64,000 nucleotides of DNA, from the NCBI RefSeq assembly GCF_902498195.1, contig NZ_CABVIY010000007.1, forward strand, positions 396,057 through 460,056. The letters are read 5' to 3'. The stretch's first letter is position 1. Each line of letters opens with the position of its first letter. Origin of the DNA: Pseudomonas fluorescens (lineage in GTDB: Bacteria; Pseudomonadota; Gammaproteobacteria; Pseudomonadales; Pseudomonadaceae). The position numbers and the translations under genes were made by a program. The notes below the pieces were generated by a model. It was not told the DNA's origin and did no database searches. It worked only from the letters and a program-made list of their open reading frames with translations. This document shows positions 1 through 8,132 of the stretch, piece by piece.

Positions 1-843
1 GAACGTGCCCCAGATCCCGAGGAATATCGCCATCCCGTACTCACCTTTCCAGGCCAGCCAGGCCGTGGCCGGGACCCACACCAGCGGCGGCCCCATGGGA
101 ATCAGGCTGAGCAGGAAGGTGACGATGCCCAGTACCAGGGCACCCGGCACGCCGGCAATCAGGAAACCGATCAGCGCCAGTACCGCCTGGGCCGCCGCCG
201 TACCGATCACGCCGTTCACCACCCGCTGCACCGTGCCCGCCACCAGCTCGATGTAATACCCGGCGCGATCGCCGATGAGGCGTTCCAGCAAGCTGTGGAC
301 AAAGGCCGCCAGCCGTGGCCCGTCACGATAGAAAAAGAACACGAAGACGATGCTCAGGGTCAGCTCGAGAATGCCGCCGCCAATCTGCGCACTGCGCGCC
401 AGCAGCCAGTTACCGACCTGCCCGAAGTAAGGCTTGAGCGAGACCATCATGGCCGCGCCCTGTTGATCGATACTGTTCCAGATGCCGACCAGGCGAGCGC
501 CCACCAAAGGAATGCTGCCCAGCCAGACCGGGGCTTCCGGCAACCCATCGACCTGTACATCCTTGATGAACGCCGTGGCATCACGCACGTGATCCGCCAG
601 GTTGAACCCCAGCCACACCAGGGGCGCCGCCACCAACACCATCCAGCCCACGGTCAACAGGGCGGCCGCCAGGGATTCGCGCCCCTTGAGCCAGCGGGTC
701 AGCAGACGCATCAGCGGCCAGCTGGCAAACGCCAGCACCGCGCCCCAGAACAACGCCGACCAGAACGGCGCCATCACCCAGAAGCTCGCGCCAAACAGCA
801 CCAGGAGCAGGATCTGCACCAACAGCCGATCGTTATTGATCAT
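1..843 (-). CDS. AI-2E family transporter / YdiK-type permease (partial, C-terminus outside window)
   Basis: An open frame runs from an ATG at 843 to the window edge, giving 281 codons without a stop. The protein starts MINNDRLLVQ and is strongly hydrophobic. Two membrane segments lie at about residues 8-50, another pair follows the stretch near residue 60-80, and a block of helices fills the second half, where the text LIPMGPPLVWVPA is typical of the AI-2E/PerM/YdiK superfamily (PF01594). The family makes inner-membrane permeases. Members export varied substrates, and the AI-2 label comes from TqsA only, so no substrate is claimed. The gene begins 69 bp beyond the stop of the DUF4892 gene, on the same strand, so co-transcription is possible. 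Confidence 0.88.
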   Translation of the reverse strand, partial: MINNDRLLVQILLLVLFGASFWVMAPFWSALFWGAVLAFASWPLMRLLTRWLKGRESLAAALLTVGWMVLVAAPLVWLGFNLADHVRDATAFIKDVQVDGLPEAPVWLGSIPLVGARLVGIWNSIDQQGAAMMVSLKPYFGQVGNWLLARSAQIGGGILELTLSIVFVFFFYRDGPRLAAFVHSLLERLIGDRAGYYIELVAGTVQRVVNGVIGTAAAQAVLALIGFLIAGVPGALVLGIVTFLLSLIPMGPPLVWVPATAWLAWKGEYGMAIFLGIWGTF

Positions 844-912
844 TCGATTCTCAAAAAAAGTCAGTCCGCAAAAGAGTAGGCGAACGCGCGGGACGCGTTC
901 ACCTTTTAACGC

Positions 913-1731
913 TTATCGCAGCAGTTGGAAGTGCAGGCCAGAGCCTTCGATACCACCGGTTTCCATCCGGGCGGCCCGCACGCCCTGCCCGATCAACGCC
1001 TGCCGCCAGGCTTCGGCATTCGGCCCGGAAACACTGACCCGCAGGGTCGCGTCCAGGTTCAGGCCACGGGAGATCAATCGCAGCCAGGTGTCATCGGGCG
1101 CGCTGGTCAGTTTGGGGAAGTCGAGTTCGCCGGTGCTCTTGAGTTCACGCAGCAAGGTCGCGGAGGTCGGCAACAAATCGCCCAATGGTGCGGCAGCCTC
1201 GAACTGCTCGACGTGCAGGTAGGCTTTTCGATTGCCTCGGGTAATGCTGTAGAGCGCCACCAGGGTGTTGTCCCGTGGCGCGGCCAGGCGCAGCAGCAAA
1301 TAAGCCTGTTCATTGTCCGAGCCATAGAGCTTGGCGTTGCCGAACACCTCGTTGGCCCACAGGCTGCTTTCGCCGCAATCGCGCGCCTGGCACCAGAACA
1401 GCAACTGGGCGTCCTGCTTCTGCAAGGCTTCGCGGGCTGCGGTGAACGCGTCGATGGATGAATGTTCGGGCGGCAACTCGTAAGTCACCGACGTGGCATT
1501 GCCACGGGCGTTGACCTGGCCATCGAAACGCAACTGGCCGCTGATCTTGCGGATCGAACCCAGCGGGTAGATCCGCTCGAGTTCGGCCGCAGGACGATAG
1601 TCGACGATCTGCGCATCGACCATGCGCGGTACGATCGGCAGGTCCTGACTGCCCGGAATATCAGCGGCAAAGGATAGGGAACTGAAACTGCACAGCGCCA
1701 GCAGGCTGAGGGAACGCATCGATGCACTCAT
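913..1731 (-). CDS. DUF4892 domain-containing periplasmic/outer-membrane protein
   Basis: This 272-aa protein has a clear Sec signal peptide (hydrophobic core at residues 8-19, predicted cleavage after SFA at about residue 22). The mature part begins ADIPGSQDLP. The middle and C-terminus match the Pseudomonas DUF4892 family, whose function is unknown. I recognise the family from the overall pattern only (N-terminal lipase-like strand order and a C-terminal repeat of about 70 residues rich in charged residues). The ATG at 1731 overlaps the stop of a 35-codon ORF (ATGA arrangement), which suggests translational coupling. The AI-2E-type permease gene follows. Confidence 0.8.
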   Translation of the reverse strand: MSASMRSLSLLALCSFSSLSFAADIPGSQDLPIVPRMVDAQIVDYRPAAELERIYPLGSIRKISGQLRFDGQVNARGNATSVTYELPPEHSSIDAFTAAREALQKQDAQLLFWCQARDCGESSLWANEVFGNAKLYGSDNEQAYLLLRLAAPRDNTLVALYSITRGNRKAYLHVEQFEAAAPLGDLLPTSATLLRELKSTGELDFPKLTSAPDDTWLRLISRGLNLDATLRVSVSGPNAEAWRQALIGQGVRAARMETGGIEGSGLHFQLLR

Positions 1732-1835
1732 CGGATCAGCATGGTCTGGGCATCCTTGACGACGCTGGCGTCATCGAACACGGCGGTGTTGGCAATCCGG
1801 CCATTCGGGGTCGCAGCGGTGTAGAGATCTATCAT
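1728..1835 (-). pseudogene. 35-codon ORF, probable remnant of a glutathione S-transferase N-terminus
   Basis: This short frame starts with ATG at 1835, behind a good ribosome site (AGGGAGACAACC before the ATG). It begins MIDLYTAATPNG, the usual first strand of bacterial YfcG/YghU-type glutathione S-transferases, then continues for 23 unrelated-looking residues to a stop that overlaps the start of the DUF4892 gene. A functional GST needs about 200 residues, so this is either a leftover of an internally deleted gst or a leader peptide reused to couple translation of the next gene. The GST match is recognised by eye from 12 residues only. Confidence 0.45.
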
Positions 1836-1885
1836 GGTTGTCTCCCTTTTCAACCCACCAAGCCTCGACAGTTGCCCGGCGCAAG

Positions 1886-2740
1886 TCAAGGAACGGCGAA
1901 GAACCGATTGAAACAGTCTGCGACAAGATCGGCACCGTGCTCGTCATTCAGGTGCAAATGATGGCCGCCTGGCAGCTGTTCACGGCTAAAGGGTAGACGC
2001 TCCAGCAACTCCGGATGTTTGGCGAGCATGCCGTCGGCAGCCACCACCAGTTTTGCAGGACAACCGATGCGCTGGACGAAGGCCATGGCTTGTTCGGTGG
2101 TCAGACGCAGCGGCGATGGCAGCGTGAGGCGATTGTCGGTGCGCCAGGTGTAACCGCCGGGCACCGGCATCAGGCCCCGTTGGGCCAGCAACTCGGCGGC
2201 CTCGCGGCTCACCGCCACCAGTCCTTTCATGCGCGCCTCGATCGCCCGTTCGAGGGTTTTGTAGACCGGCTTGCGTTTTTCCCGAAGATCCAGCTGCGCC
2301 TGCAGGGCCATGCCCATGCGCTCGGCAGCATTTTCGCCTTTGTCCGTAGGAGGAATGACACCGTCGATCAACGCCAGATGCGTGACACGCTCCGGGAACG
2401 ATCCGGCAATGATCAAGGAGGCGATCGCGCCCATGGAATGCCCCATCAGCGCAAACCGCTTCAGGCCAAGCTGCTCGGCGACCTGCAGCACATCGTGGGC
2501 GTAGTCCCACATGGCGTAACCTGCGCCGGGCGGGCGGTGCCCGGAATGACCGTGGCCGGCCATGTCCAGGGCAATGATGCGCAAGCCTTTGAGCCTGGGC
2601 GCCAGCCGGGCGAAGCTGTTGGCGTTGTCCAGCCAGCCATGCAGGGCAATCACCGGCAAGCCGTCCTCGGGGCCGAACAGGTGAGCCGCCAGCTCGATGT
2701 GCGGCAGGCTCAGGCGGACCTCTTCGACGACGTTATTCAT
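1886..2740 (-). CDS. alpha/beta hydrolase
   Basis: This 284-aa alpha/beta-fold hydrolase carries an oxyanion motif HGW at residues 34-36, a nucleophile elbow GHSMG with Ser102, and a late histidine in a GGHH(L)H context near the C-terminus. The substrate is unknown; esterase, lactonase or haloperoxidase-like relatives share this layout. The ATG at 2740 was chosen over an upstream TTG because it overlaps the stop of the preceding hydrolase gene (ATGA). The two hydrolases therefore look co-translated. Confidence 0.88.
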   Translation of the reverse strand: MNNVVEEVRLSLPHIELAAHLFGPEDGLPVIALHGWLDNANSFARLAPRLKGLRIIALDMAGHGHSGHRPPGAGYAMWDYAHDVLQVAEQLGLKRFALMGHSMGAIASLIIAGSFPERVTHLALIDGVIPPTDKGENAAERMGMALQAQLDLREKRKPVYKTLERAIEARMKGLVAVSREAAELLAQRGLMPVPGGYTWRTDNRLTLPSPLRLTTEQAMAFVQRIGCPAKLVVAADGMLAKHPELLERLPFSREQLPGGHHLHLNDEHGADLVADCFNRFFAVP

Positions 2741-3540
2741 GCGCAATCCCGCTGGCGACCGTCCCAGCGGCTGAACAGGTTTTTAAGCATCGAGGCCGTG
2801 TCCACTGGACGTTCCAGGGGAAACATGTGGCCACCGGGCACGGTCAGGGCTTCTCCCAGCGGCATGCGCCCGACCGAGCTGGCGTGATAACGCATCACCA
2901 CCCGACTGTCGTGCCCGCGAACCAGCGCCAGCGGCACTTTCAATTGCCCGGTCCGGCCGGGGCTGGTGTGGGGCACGCCACGGTAGATGCTGATTTCGGT
3001 GGCAGGGTCAAAGCGCAGGCGCAGCTTGTCGCCGACCGGCTGCAGACCGTGTTGCAGGTAGGCGTCGAAACACTCCGGATCGAAGCCGCGAAACAGGGTT
3101 TTACCGGCGAAATAGCGGCGTGCACTCTCAAGATCGGCGAACTCTTCGCGGCGTCCCAACGTGCGGCCGGCGGGTGTGAGCCTATCGATGAAACCGAAGC
3201 GCTTGGCGGCACGGATCACCCATTGATCGGCGCGGGTCAGTACCGGCGAATCGAGCATGACCACCCCGCGATACAGCTCGGGGCAGCGCAATGCGGCGTG
3301 CAAATGCAATACACCGCCGAAGGAGTGGCCAACGCCCCAGACCGGTTCCAGCTGTTGCTGCAAGTGATGGATCAACTCATCCACCAGGTTGTACCAGTTG
3401 TCGTCCGCCGGGAAACGCGGGTCATGGGCGTGTTGTTCCAGATGCGTCACCTGATACTCGGGCGCCAGCGCCGCGAACAACTTGCCATAGGTGCCCGATG
3501 GGAAACCGTTGGCGTGGGCGAAAAATATCTGTTGCGACAT
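2737..3540 (-). CDS. alpha/beta hydrolase
   Basis: This second alpha/beta hydrolase has 267 aa, with start MSQQIFFAHANGFP, elbow GHSFGG (Ser73) and catalytic histidine in VPGGHMFPLE near the C-terminus. The open frame extends 84 codons upstream to 3792, but that extension translates the REP repeat at 3657-3760, so the ATG at 3540 is the credible start. It sits first in a two-hydrolase unit that leads toward the DUF4892 gene. The reaction cannot be told from sequence; the HANGFPSGTY start is common in Pseudomonas lipase-like hydrolases. Confidence 0.87.
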   Translation of the reverse strand: MSQQIFFAHANGFPSGTYGKLFAALAPEYQVTHLEQHAHDPRFPADDNWYNLVDELIHHLQQQLEPVWGVGHSFGGVLHLHAALRCPELYRGVVMLDSPVLTRADQWVIRAAKRFGFIDRLTPAGRTLGRREEFADLESARRYFAGKTLFRGFDPECFDAYLQHGLQPVGDKLRLRFDPATEISIYRGVPHTSPGRTGQLKVPLALVRGHDSRVVMRYHASSVGRMPLGEALTVPGGHMFPLERPVDTASMLKNLFSRWDGRQRDCA

Positions 3541-3656
3541 ACCGGCAAATCCATGAGCGAGAACAGGCGTTGATTGTCCGTAAGACTGCGCCCTGCGGCA
3601 ATGACTGTAACGGACAGGAATGATGACAGTCCGGCCATGGTGATGTTGCCCTTGTC

Positions 3657-3760
3657 CTGTAGGTGCGAGCCCTGCTCGCGATGGACTCACGAACGCCGCG
3701 GGGTGCCAGGCAACCAGCGTTATCGTTGACGACCATCGCGAGCGGGGCTCGCTCCTACAG
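3657..3760. repeat. REPIN (two inverted REP units)
   Basis: Inverted arms TGTAGGTGCGAGCCCTGCTCGCGATGG and the mirror ending GCTCGCTCCTACAG enclose about 45 bp. It lies between the hydrolase start and the thioesterase stop. This copy is a TAGG..GCGAG variant, unlike the dominant GGGAGCGGG type of this window. Confidence 0.85.
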
Positions 3761-3769
3761 GTACGGGGG

Positions 3770-4213
3770 TCAACGTGCAGGCGGGTTTTCACCCAGCGGC
3801 ACCACCGCCATGGTCAACCGCGACACACAACTGGCCTTGCCCTCATCGCTGGTCAGGCGAATGTCCCAGACGTGGGTCGTGCGGCCGATGTGAATCGCCC
3901 TGGCCACTGCGGTCACCCGCCCACTTCTCAGTCCACGCAGGTGGTTGGCGTTGATTTCCAGGCCCACGCAGTAGAACTTGCTGGCGTCGATGCACAGGTA
4001 ACTGGCCATGGAACCGACGGACTCGGCCAGTACCACCGAGGCGCCGCCATGCAGCAGGCCGTAGGGCTGGTGGGTGCGATGGTCGATGACCATGCTCGCG
4101 GTCAGCGACTCTTCATCGAAGGCTTCAAAGCGGATATCCAGCACTTCGCCGATGGTGTTTTTCTGGATTGCGTTCAACTGTTCGATGTTGGGAGTGGTGC
4201 GCCAAAGGCTCAT
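3770..4213 (-). CDS. hotdog-fold acyl-CoA thioesterase (PaaI/YdiI/MenI type)
   Basis: This is a 147-aa single hotdog domain. The signature HGG at residues 55-57, followed by Glu64 in a helix (VVLAESVGS), is the catalytic arrangement of the YdiI/EntH/MenI thioesterases, which hydrolyse aromatic or medium acyl-CoA thioesters in the cytoplasm. It is followed 32 bp later by an acyl-CoA ligase gene on the same strand, with the ligase upstream in transcription, so the two plausibly act on the same acyl-CoA pool. The exact substrate is unknown. Confidence 0.88.
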   Translation of the reverse strand: MSLWRTTPNIEQLNAIQKNTIGEVLDIRFEAFDEESLTASMVIDHRTHQPYGLLHGGASVVLAESVGSMASYLCIDASKFYCVGLEINANHLRGLRSGRVTAVARAIHIGRTTHVWDIRLTSDEGKASCVSRLTMAVVPLGENPPAR

Positions 4214-4245
4214 CGCTGCGTTTCCTTGTTGGTTTTATTCGTACC

Positions 4246-5913
4246 TTAATCCTGCCACAGCACCGCTTCACTGCGCTCGCTCCATTCTTCGAAGCGGGCT
4301 CCATAGGCCGCTTCGATCACATTGCGCTTGATCTTCAGGGTCGGGGTGAGAAAGCCGTTTTCCACCGCCCAGCTGTCCTTGACCACCACCAGGCGTCGCA
4401 AGCGCTCGTGTTTATCGAGGGCTGCATTGACCTCCTCCAGCAGTTTTTCCAGGCTGGAGTGCAAGCCCGCACGCGCCGTGCCTCCCGCGTCCTGCTGCCC
4501 CACCGCCGAGAGTACGCACAAGCCCAGCGGCGCACTCAGGCCATCGCCCACCACGCACACCTGCTCGATGCGTGAATGCACCGCCAGGCGATTTTCAATG
4601 GGGGCCGGGGCCACGTATTTGCCTTTGCTGGTCTTGAAAATTTCCTTCAGGCGCCCGGTCAGGCGCAGATGGCCGCCTGCATCTTGCTCGCCTTTGTCGC
4701 CGGTGCGCAGGAAGCCGTCCCCGGTGATGGTCTCGGCGGTTTTCTGCGGTTCCTTGAAATAACCGACCATCGTCGCGCCGCTGCGAACCTGGACTTCGCC
4801 CGACTCGTCGATCCGCACTTCGACTTCCGGGCATGGCTTGCCGATCCAGCCGTCCTTGAACTGCCCCGGCAGGCAGATGTGCGAATAACCGCAGCTCTCG
4901 GTCATGCCGTAGACCTCCAGCACGTCGAGCCCAAGCTTCTGATACCAGCGCAGCAAGGTCAGTGGCACTGGCGCCGCACCGGACAAGGCAACCCGCAAGG
5001 CGTCCAGCCCCAACCCCGTCAACACCTTGTGACCGACCCGCTTGCCGATGATGGGCAAACCGAGCAGGAAGTCGAGGCGTTTTGCCGGGATCTTGCTGTA
5101 CACGCCCATCTGGAATTTGGTCCAGATGCGCGGTACGCCAAACATCGCCGTCGGCCGGGCACGCCGTAAATCGTCGAGGAACGTGTCGAGGCTCTCGGCA
5201 AAGAACACGGTTTGGCCGGTATAGATCGACGCCAGTTCGACGAACATTCGCTCGGCGACGTGACACAGCGGCAGATAGGACAGCAGTCGGTCCGACTCAT
5301 TCAGGCCGAACAACTGCGTACCGCGGGTGGTGGCGAATCCCAGGTTAGCGAAACTGTGCATCACCCCCTTGGGCATGCCCGTGGTGCCGGAGGTGTAGAT
5401 GATCGTCGCGAGTCTGTCGGCGCCAGGCTTGGGGTCGTCCTGGATCGGTGAGCTGCGCTGCAGGTCGTTCCAGCTGAAATCGAAATCGCCCGGCGGATGC
5501 AAGGGCAGGCTGATGGTCACCAGGTCCGGGCTGACGCCGCGGGACATGCCCGGCCAGTCGTCGAGTTTGCCGATAAAGGCCAGCGCCGCTTCCGAGTGTT
5601 CCAGCACCTGGGCCACGGACTCGGCCGTCAGGTTCGGGTAAAGCGGCACCGAGACGTGCCCGGCCATCCAGATCGCCAGGTCGGCAATGATCCAGTGCGC
5701 GCAGTTTTTCGAAATCAGGGCGATGTGGCTGCCTTGGGGCAATTCGCGAGACCGCAGCCAGTGCGCCGCGCAACGGGCCTGGTGGCCGACGTCGGCCCAG
5801 GTCAGGGTTTCGACCTGCCCGCCGCCGATGGGCTGGACCAGGAAGCGCTGGCGGGGATGACGGGCCTCACGCTCGTAGAACACGTCCAGCGGCAAACGAA
5901 AAGCAGCAGGCAT
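4246..5913 (-). CDS. long-chain-fatty-acid--CoA ligase-like AMP-dependent synthetase
   Basis: This 555-aa ANL-superfamily enzyme activates carboxylic acids to acyl-CoA through an acyl-AMP. The AMP-binding loop reads YTSGTTGMPKG, the A5 motif YGMTE, and the A7-A8 hinge LRTGDKGE followed by GRLKEIFKTSKGKYVAP. This lid pattern is typical of long-chain acyl-CoA synthetases (AMP-binding proteins of the FAA1/ACSBG type) rather than FadD1. The start ATG at 5913 has AGGAGCGAGTCGC in front; the open frame begins 11 codons earlier at a less likely position. The thioesterase gene follows directly. Confidence 0.9.
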   Translation of the reverse strand: MPAAFRLPLDVFYEREARHPRQRFLVQPIGGGQVETLTWADVGHQARCAAHWLRSRELPQGSHIALISKNCAHWIIADLAIWMAGHVSVPLYPNLTAESVAQVLEHSEAALAFIGKLDDWPGMSRGVSPDLVTISLPLHPPGDFDFSWNDLQRSSPIQDDPKPGADRLATIIYTSGTTGMPKGVMHSFANLGFATTRGTQLFGLNESDRLLSYLPLCHVAERMFVELASIYTGQTVFFAESLDTFLDDLRRARPTAMFGVPRIWTKFQMGVYSKIPAKRLDFLLGLPIIGKRVGHKVLTGLGLDALRVALSGAAPVPLTLLRWYQKLGLDVLEVYGMTESCGYSHICLPGQFKDGWIGKPCPEVEVRIDESGEVQVRSGATMVGYFKEPQKTAETITGDGFLRTGDKGEQDAGGHLRLTGRLKEIFKTSKGKYVAPAPIENRLAVHSRIEQVCVVGDGLSAPLGLCVLSAVGQQDAGGTARAGLHSSLEKLLEEVNAALDKHERLRRLVVVKDSWAVENGFLTPTLKIKRNVIEAAYGARFEEWSERSEAVLWQD

Positions 5914-6000
5914 GCGACTCGCTCCTTTGTTTTTGGTCTGGAGCAAGCGTAGTCAACCAAGCAAGTGCTTGGTTATTTTTTTGTAAGTGAAAACAAGATC

Positions 6001-6077
6001 AAAAGATCGCAGCCTTCGGCAGCTCCTACAGGAGGTATACAACCCGATGTAGGAGCTGCCGAAGGCTGCGATCTTTT
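6001..6077. repeat. REP-type inverted repeat (GATCGCAGCC family)
   Basis: Two 30-bp arms, AAAAGATCGCAGCCTTCGGC... and its exact mirror ending GGCTGCGATCTTTT, flank a 17-bp centre. Both outer ends are A/T tracts, so the folded RNA resembles an intrinsic terminator in both directions. It lies between sixA and the acyl-CoA ligase. Confidence 0.88.
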
Positions 6078-6081
6078 GTAC

Positions 6082-6537
6082 TTAAGGGTGCTTGATGCTG
6101 TTGAGCTTCATCGCCCCGATCAGCAGTTCATTGCTTTCGAGTTCCGCCAGGCCGGCGGTACTGACCCTTTCCGGCGGATGGCCCGCGCCATGTTGCAGGT
6201 AGCTGAGCAGATTGCCCACCAGCGGGTTATGTGAAACCAGCAGCACATTGGTCACCGATTTCAATTGGTCGGTGACCCGGTCGGGATCGAAATCCGGGGT
6301 CAGCCACTCGACGGTGCGGATTTCCGGTTCGAAACCCAAGGTATCCTTGACCAGTTGCGCGGTCTGCTGCGCTCGCATGTAAGGGCTGGCATAAATCGCT
6401 GTCAGCGGCTGGCCAACCAGGTTGGCGGCGGCGCGCAGCACTTCTTCCCGACCGTGGGCAGTCAATTCCCGCTCCGAATCGTGGGGCGTGGAACCGTGTG
6501 GTACGGCTTCACCATGACGCAATACCCAGAGTTTCAT
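6082..6537 (-). CDS. sixA: phosphohistidine phosphatase SixA
   Basis: This is a 151-aa histidine phosphatase-superfamily protein. The catalytic RHG motif sits at residues 7-9 (LRHGEA), and a second arginine-containing segment (YASPYMRAQQTAQ) and the late SHNPLV histidine complete the phosphate pocket. SixA removes phosphate from phosphohistidine residues (HPt domains or PTS proteins). Its ATG overlaps the stop of the DUF4389 gene by 4 bp (ATGA), giving a gpsA-DUF4389-sixA operon, an arrangement often seen in Pseudomonas. Confidence 0.92.
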   Translation of the reverse strand: MKLWVLRHGEAVPHGSTPHDSERELTAHGREEVLRAAANLVGQPLTAIYASPYMRAQQTAQLVKDTLGFEPEIRTVEWLTPDFDPDRVTDQLKSVTNVLLVSHNPLVGNLLSYLQHGAGHPPERVSTAGLAELESNELLIGAMKLNSIKHP

Positions 6538-6881
6538 AGCTTGGGTTCCTCATCTCGGGCCGGATGCGGAGCCGGCGCCACGACGTGCGGCGCTTCACCT
6601 TCCGGCGTACGCGGCGTTGGCCAATCGGCGAACGGCCAGGGCTTCTGGTCGCTGTGAAAGCTGCCGAACCGGCCGATCTGTGCCAGGAACTGACTCAGAC
6701 TGTCGCCGAAGTTCATCAGGCTGGCGCTCGGAGCACCATAGATCAAACGATAGATCAACTGCACGAGCACCACGGCGCCAAGAATGAATTGCGCCACTTG
6801 CCAGACCAGCACAAAGACGACCATCCACAGCACCCGCAGCAGGATGGACTCGTATTTGGCTTCTACTTTTTGATCGCTCAT
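6534..6881 (-). CDS. DUF4389 domain-containing membrane protein
   Basis: This 115-aa protein has one or two membrane helices at about residues 14-43 (LRVLWMVVFVLVWQVAQFILGAVVLVQLIYRLI). An amphipathic stretch follows, then a proline- and acid-rich cytoplasmic tail. The helix-plus-FGDSLSQFLAQIGRF pattern is the DUF4389 signature (PF14333), of unknown function. It is translationally coupled to sixA downstream and lies 30 bp after gpsA. Confidence 0.85.
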   Translation of the reverse strand: MSDQKVEAKYESILLRVLWMVVFVLVWQVAQFILGAVVLVQLIYRLIYGAPSASLMNFGDSLSQFLAQIGRFGSFHSDQKPWPFADWPTPRTPEGEAPHVVAPAPHPARDEEPKL

Positions 6882-6911
6882 GTCTCGCTCCGTTCCTGTT
6901 AAATAGAGGGC

Positions 6912-7937
6912 TCAGTTGAAACCGCTGGTGGAAATGAAGTCGACGTCGGTTTTCGGCTCGCCGCGCATCAGCAGCCCGATCACCTGCTCAAGCGTGCGCC
7001 CTTCGAACAAAATCGCGTGCAGCCCGGCGACCAGCGGCATATACACGCCGACTTCCTGCGCCTTGGCCTTGAGCACCTTGAGGGTATTCACACCCTCGGC
7101 CACTTCTCCCAGGCGATTGACCGCCTCGTCCAGGCTCAAGCCCTGGCCCAGGGCGAACCCGACCTGATAGTTACGGCTTTTGGGCGATGAACAGGTCACG
7201 ATCAAATCGCCCACGCCGGCCAGGCCGAGGAAGGTCATCGGGTTGGCGCCCTGATTCACCGCGAAGCGGGTCATCTCCGCCAGCGCCCGGGTGATCAGCA
7301 TGCTCTTGGTGTTTTCGCCCATGTCCAGCGCCACCGCCATGCCGGCGATGATCGCGTAGACGTTTTTCAACGCCCCGCCCAGCTCCACGCCGAAACGGTC
7401 GGCACTGGCATACACACGGAACGTACGGCCATGCAGCACGGCCTGCACCCATTCGCAGAGTTTTTCGTCTTCGCTGGCGACCACGGTGGCGGTCAGTGCG
7501 TGTTCGGCGATTTCACGGGCCAGGTTAGGCCCGGACAGCACGCCAATGCGCGCTTGCGGGGCGATTTCTTCAAGGATCTGGCTCATCAGCTTGAAGGTGT
7601 GGGCCTCGATGCCTTTGGTCAGGCTCACCAGCATCTTGCCGCGCAGCCGCTCGGCGTGCGGGGCCAGCACCGAACGCAACGCGCTGGAGGGCAAGGCGAC
7701 AAAGCTCAGGTCGCAGGCTTCCAGGGTGGTTTGCAGGTCGGTGACCGGCGTGACGCCGGGCAGAATCTTGATGCCCTTGAGGTATCGCGGGTTCTCGCGA
7801 TTGACCCGGATGGCCTCGGCCTGTTCGGGATCACGCATCCACTGCAGGACCTGATGGCCGTTTTCAGCCAGCAGGTTAGCCACGGCGGTACCAAAACTTC
7901 CGCCTCCCAGGACCGCAATCGGGCGCTGTTCAGTCAT
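6912..7937 (-). CDS. gpsA: glycerol-3-phosphate dehydrogenase [NAD(P)+]
   Basis: This 341-aa cytoplasmic enzyme reduces dihydroxyacetone phosphate to sn-glycerol 3-phosphate, the first step of phospholipid synthesis. The Rossmann motif is LGGGSFGTAVA at residues 8-18, the catalytic lysine lies in the ELGGALKNVYAIIAG segment, and the substrate-binding CSSPKSRNYQVG block follows. The ATG at 7937 (MTEQRPIAVLGGG) is preferred to the 13-codon longer open frame. It is the first gene of gpsA-DUF4389-sixA. Divergence from the TonB receptor gene leaves a 195-bp promoter region. Confidence 0.96.
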   Translation of the reverse strand: MTEQRPIAVLGGGSFGTAVANLLAENGHQVLQWMRDPEQAEAIRVNRENPRYLKGIKILPGVTPVTDLQTTLEACDLSFVALPSSALRSVLAPHAERLRGKMLVSLTKGIEAHTFKLMSQILEEIAPQARIGVLSGPNLAREIAEHALTATVVASEDEKLCEWVQAVLHGRTFRVYASADRFGVELGGALKNVYAIIAGMAVALDMGENTKSMLITRALAEMTRFAVNQGANPMTFLGLAGVGDLIVTCSSPKSRNYQVGFALGQGLSLDEAVNRLGEVAEGVNTLKVLKAKAQEVGVYMPLVAGLHAILFEGRTLEQVIGLLMRGEPKTDVDFISTSGFN

Positions 7938-8132
7938 ATGCAATCCGTTAATCCATACCAGTGGCGATGTCGGCATTATACGGAGCGTCCCAGTGGCGGC
8001 CAGCCCCCGCGTGAATTACCCGCGCCTGTTGAAAGAAGACCGATAAAACCGAGGAAAATGCTGACATCGTGACTGGAAAACTGGATCGTCTCGGTTAACA
8101 TGCGCGCCATCCATCATAAACAAGGATGTGTT

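Noticed and set aside
1..843. Quorum-sensing AI-2 exporter
   Set aside because: The family name alone does not show AI-2 transport; no luxS or lsr genes are in view.
3660..3760. CRISPR-like repetition in intergenic gaps
   Set aside because: The repeats are inverted REP pairs, not direct repeats with unique spacers.
3541..3792. N-terminal extension of the second hydrolase
   Set aside because: It translates a REPIN and lacks similarity to hydrolases.
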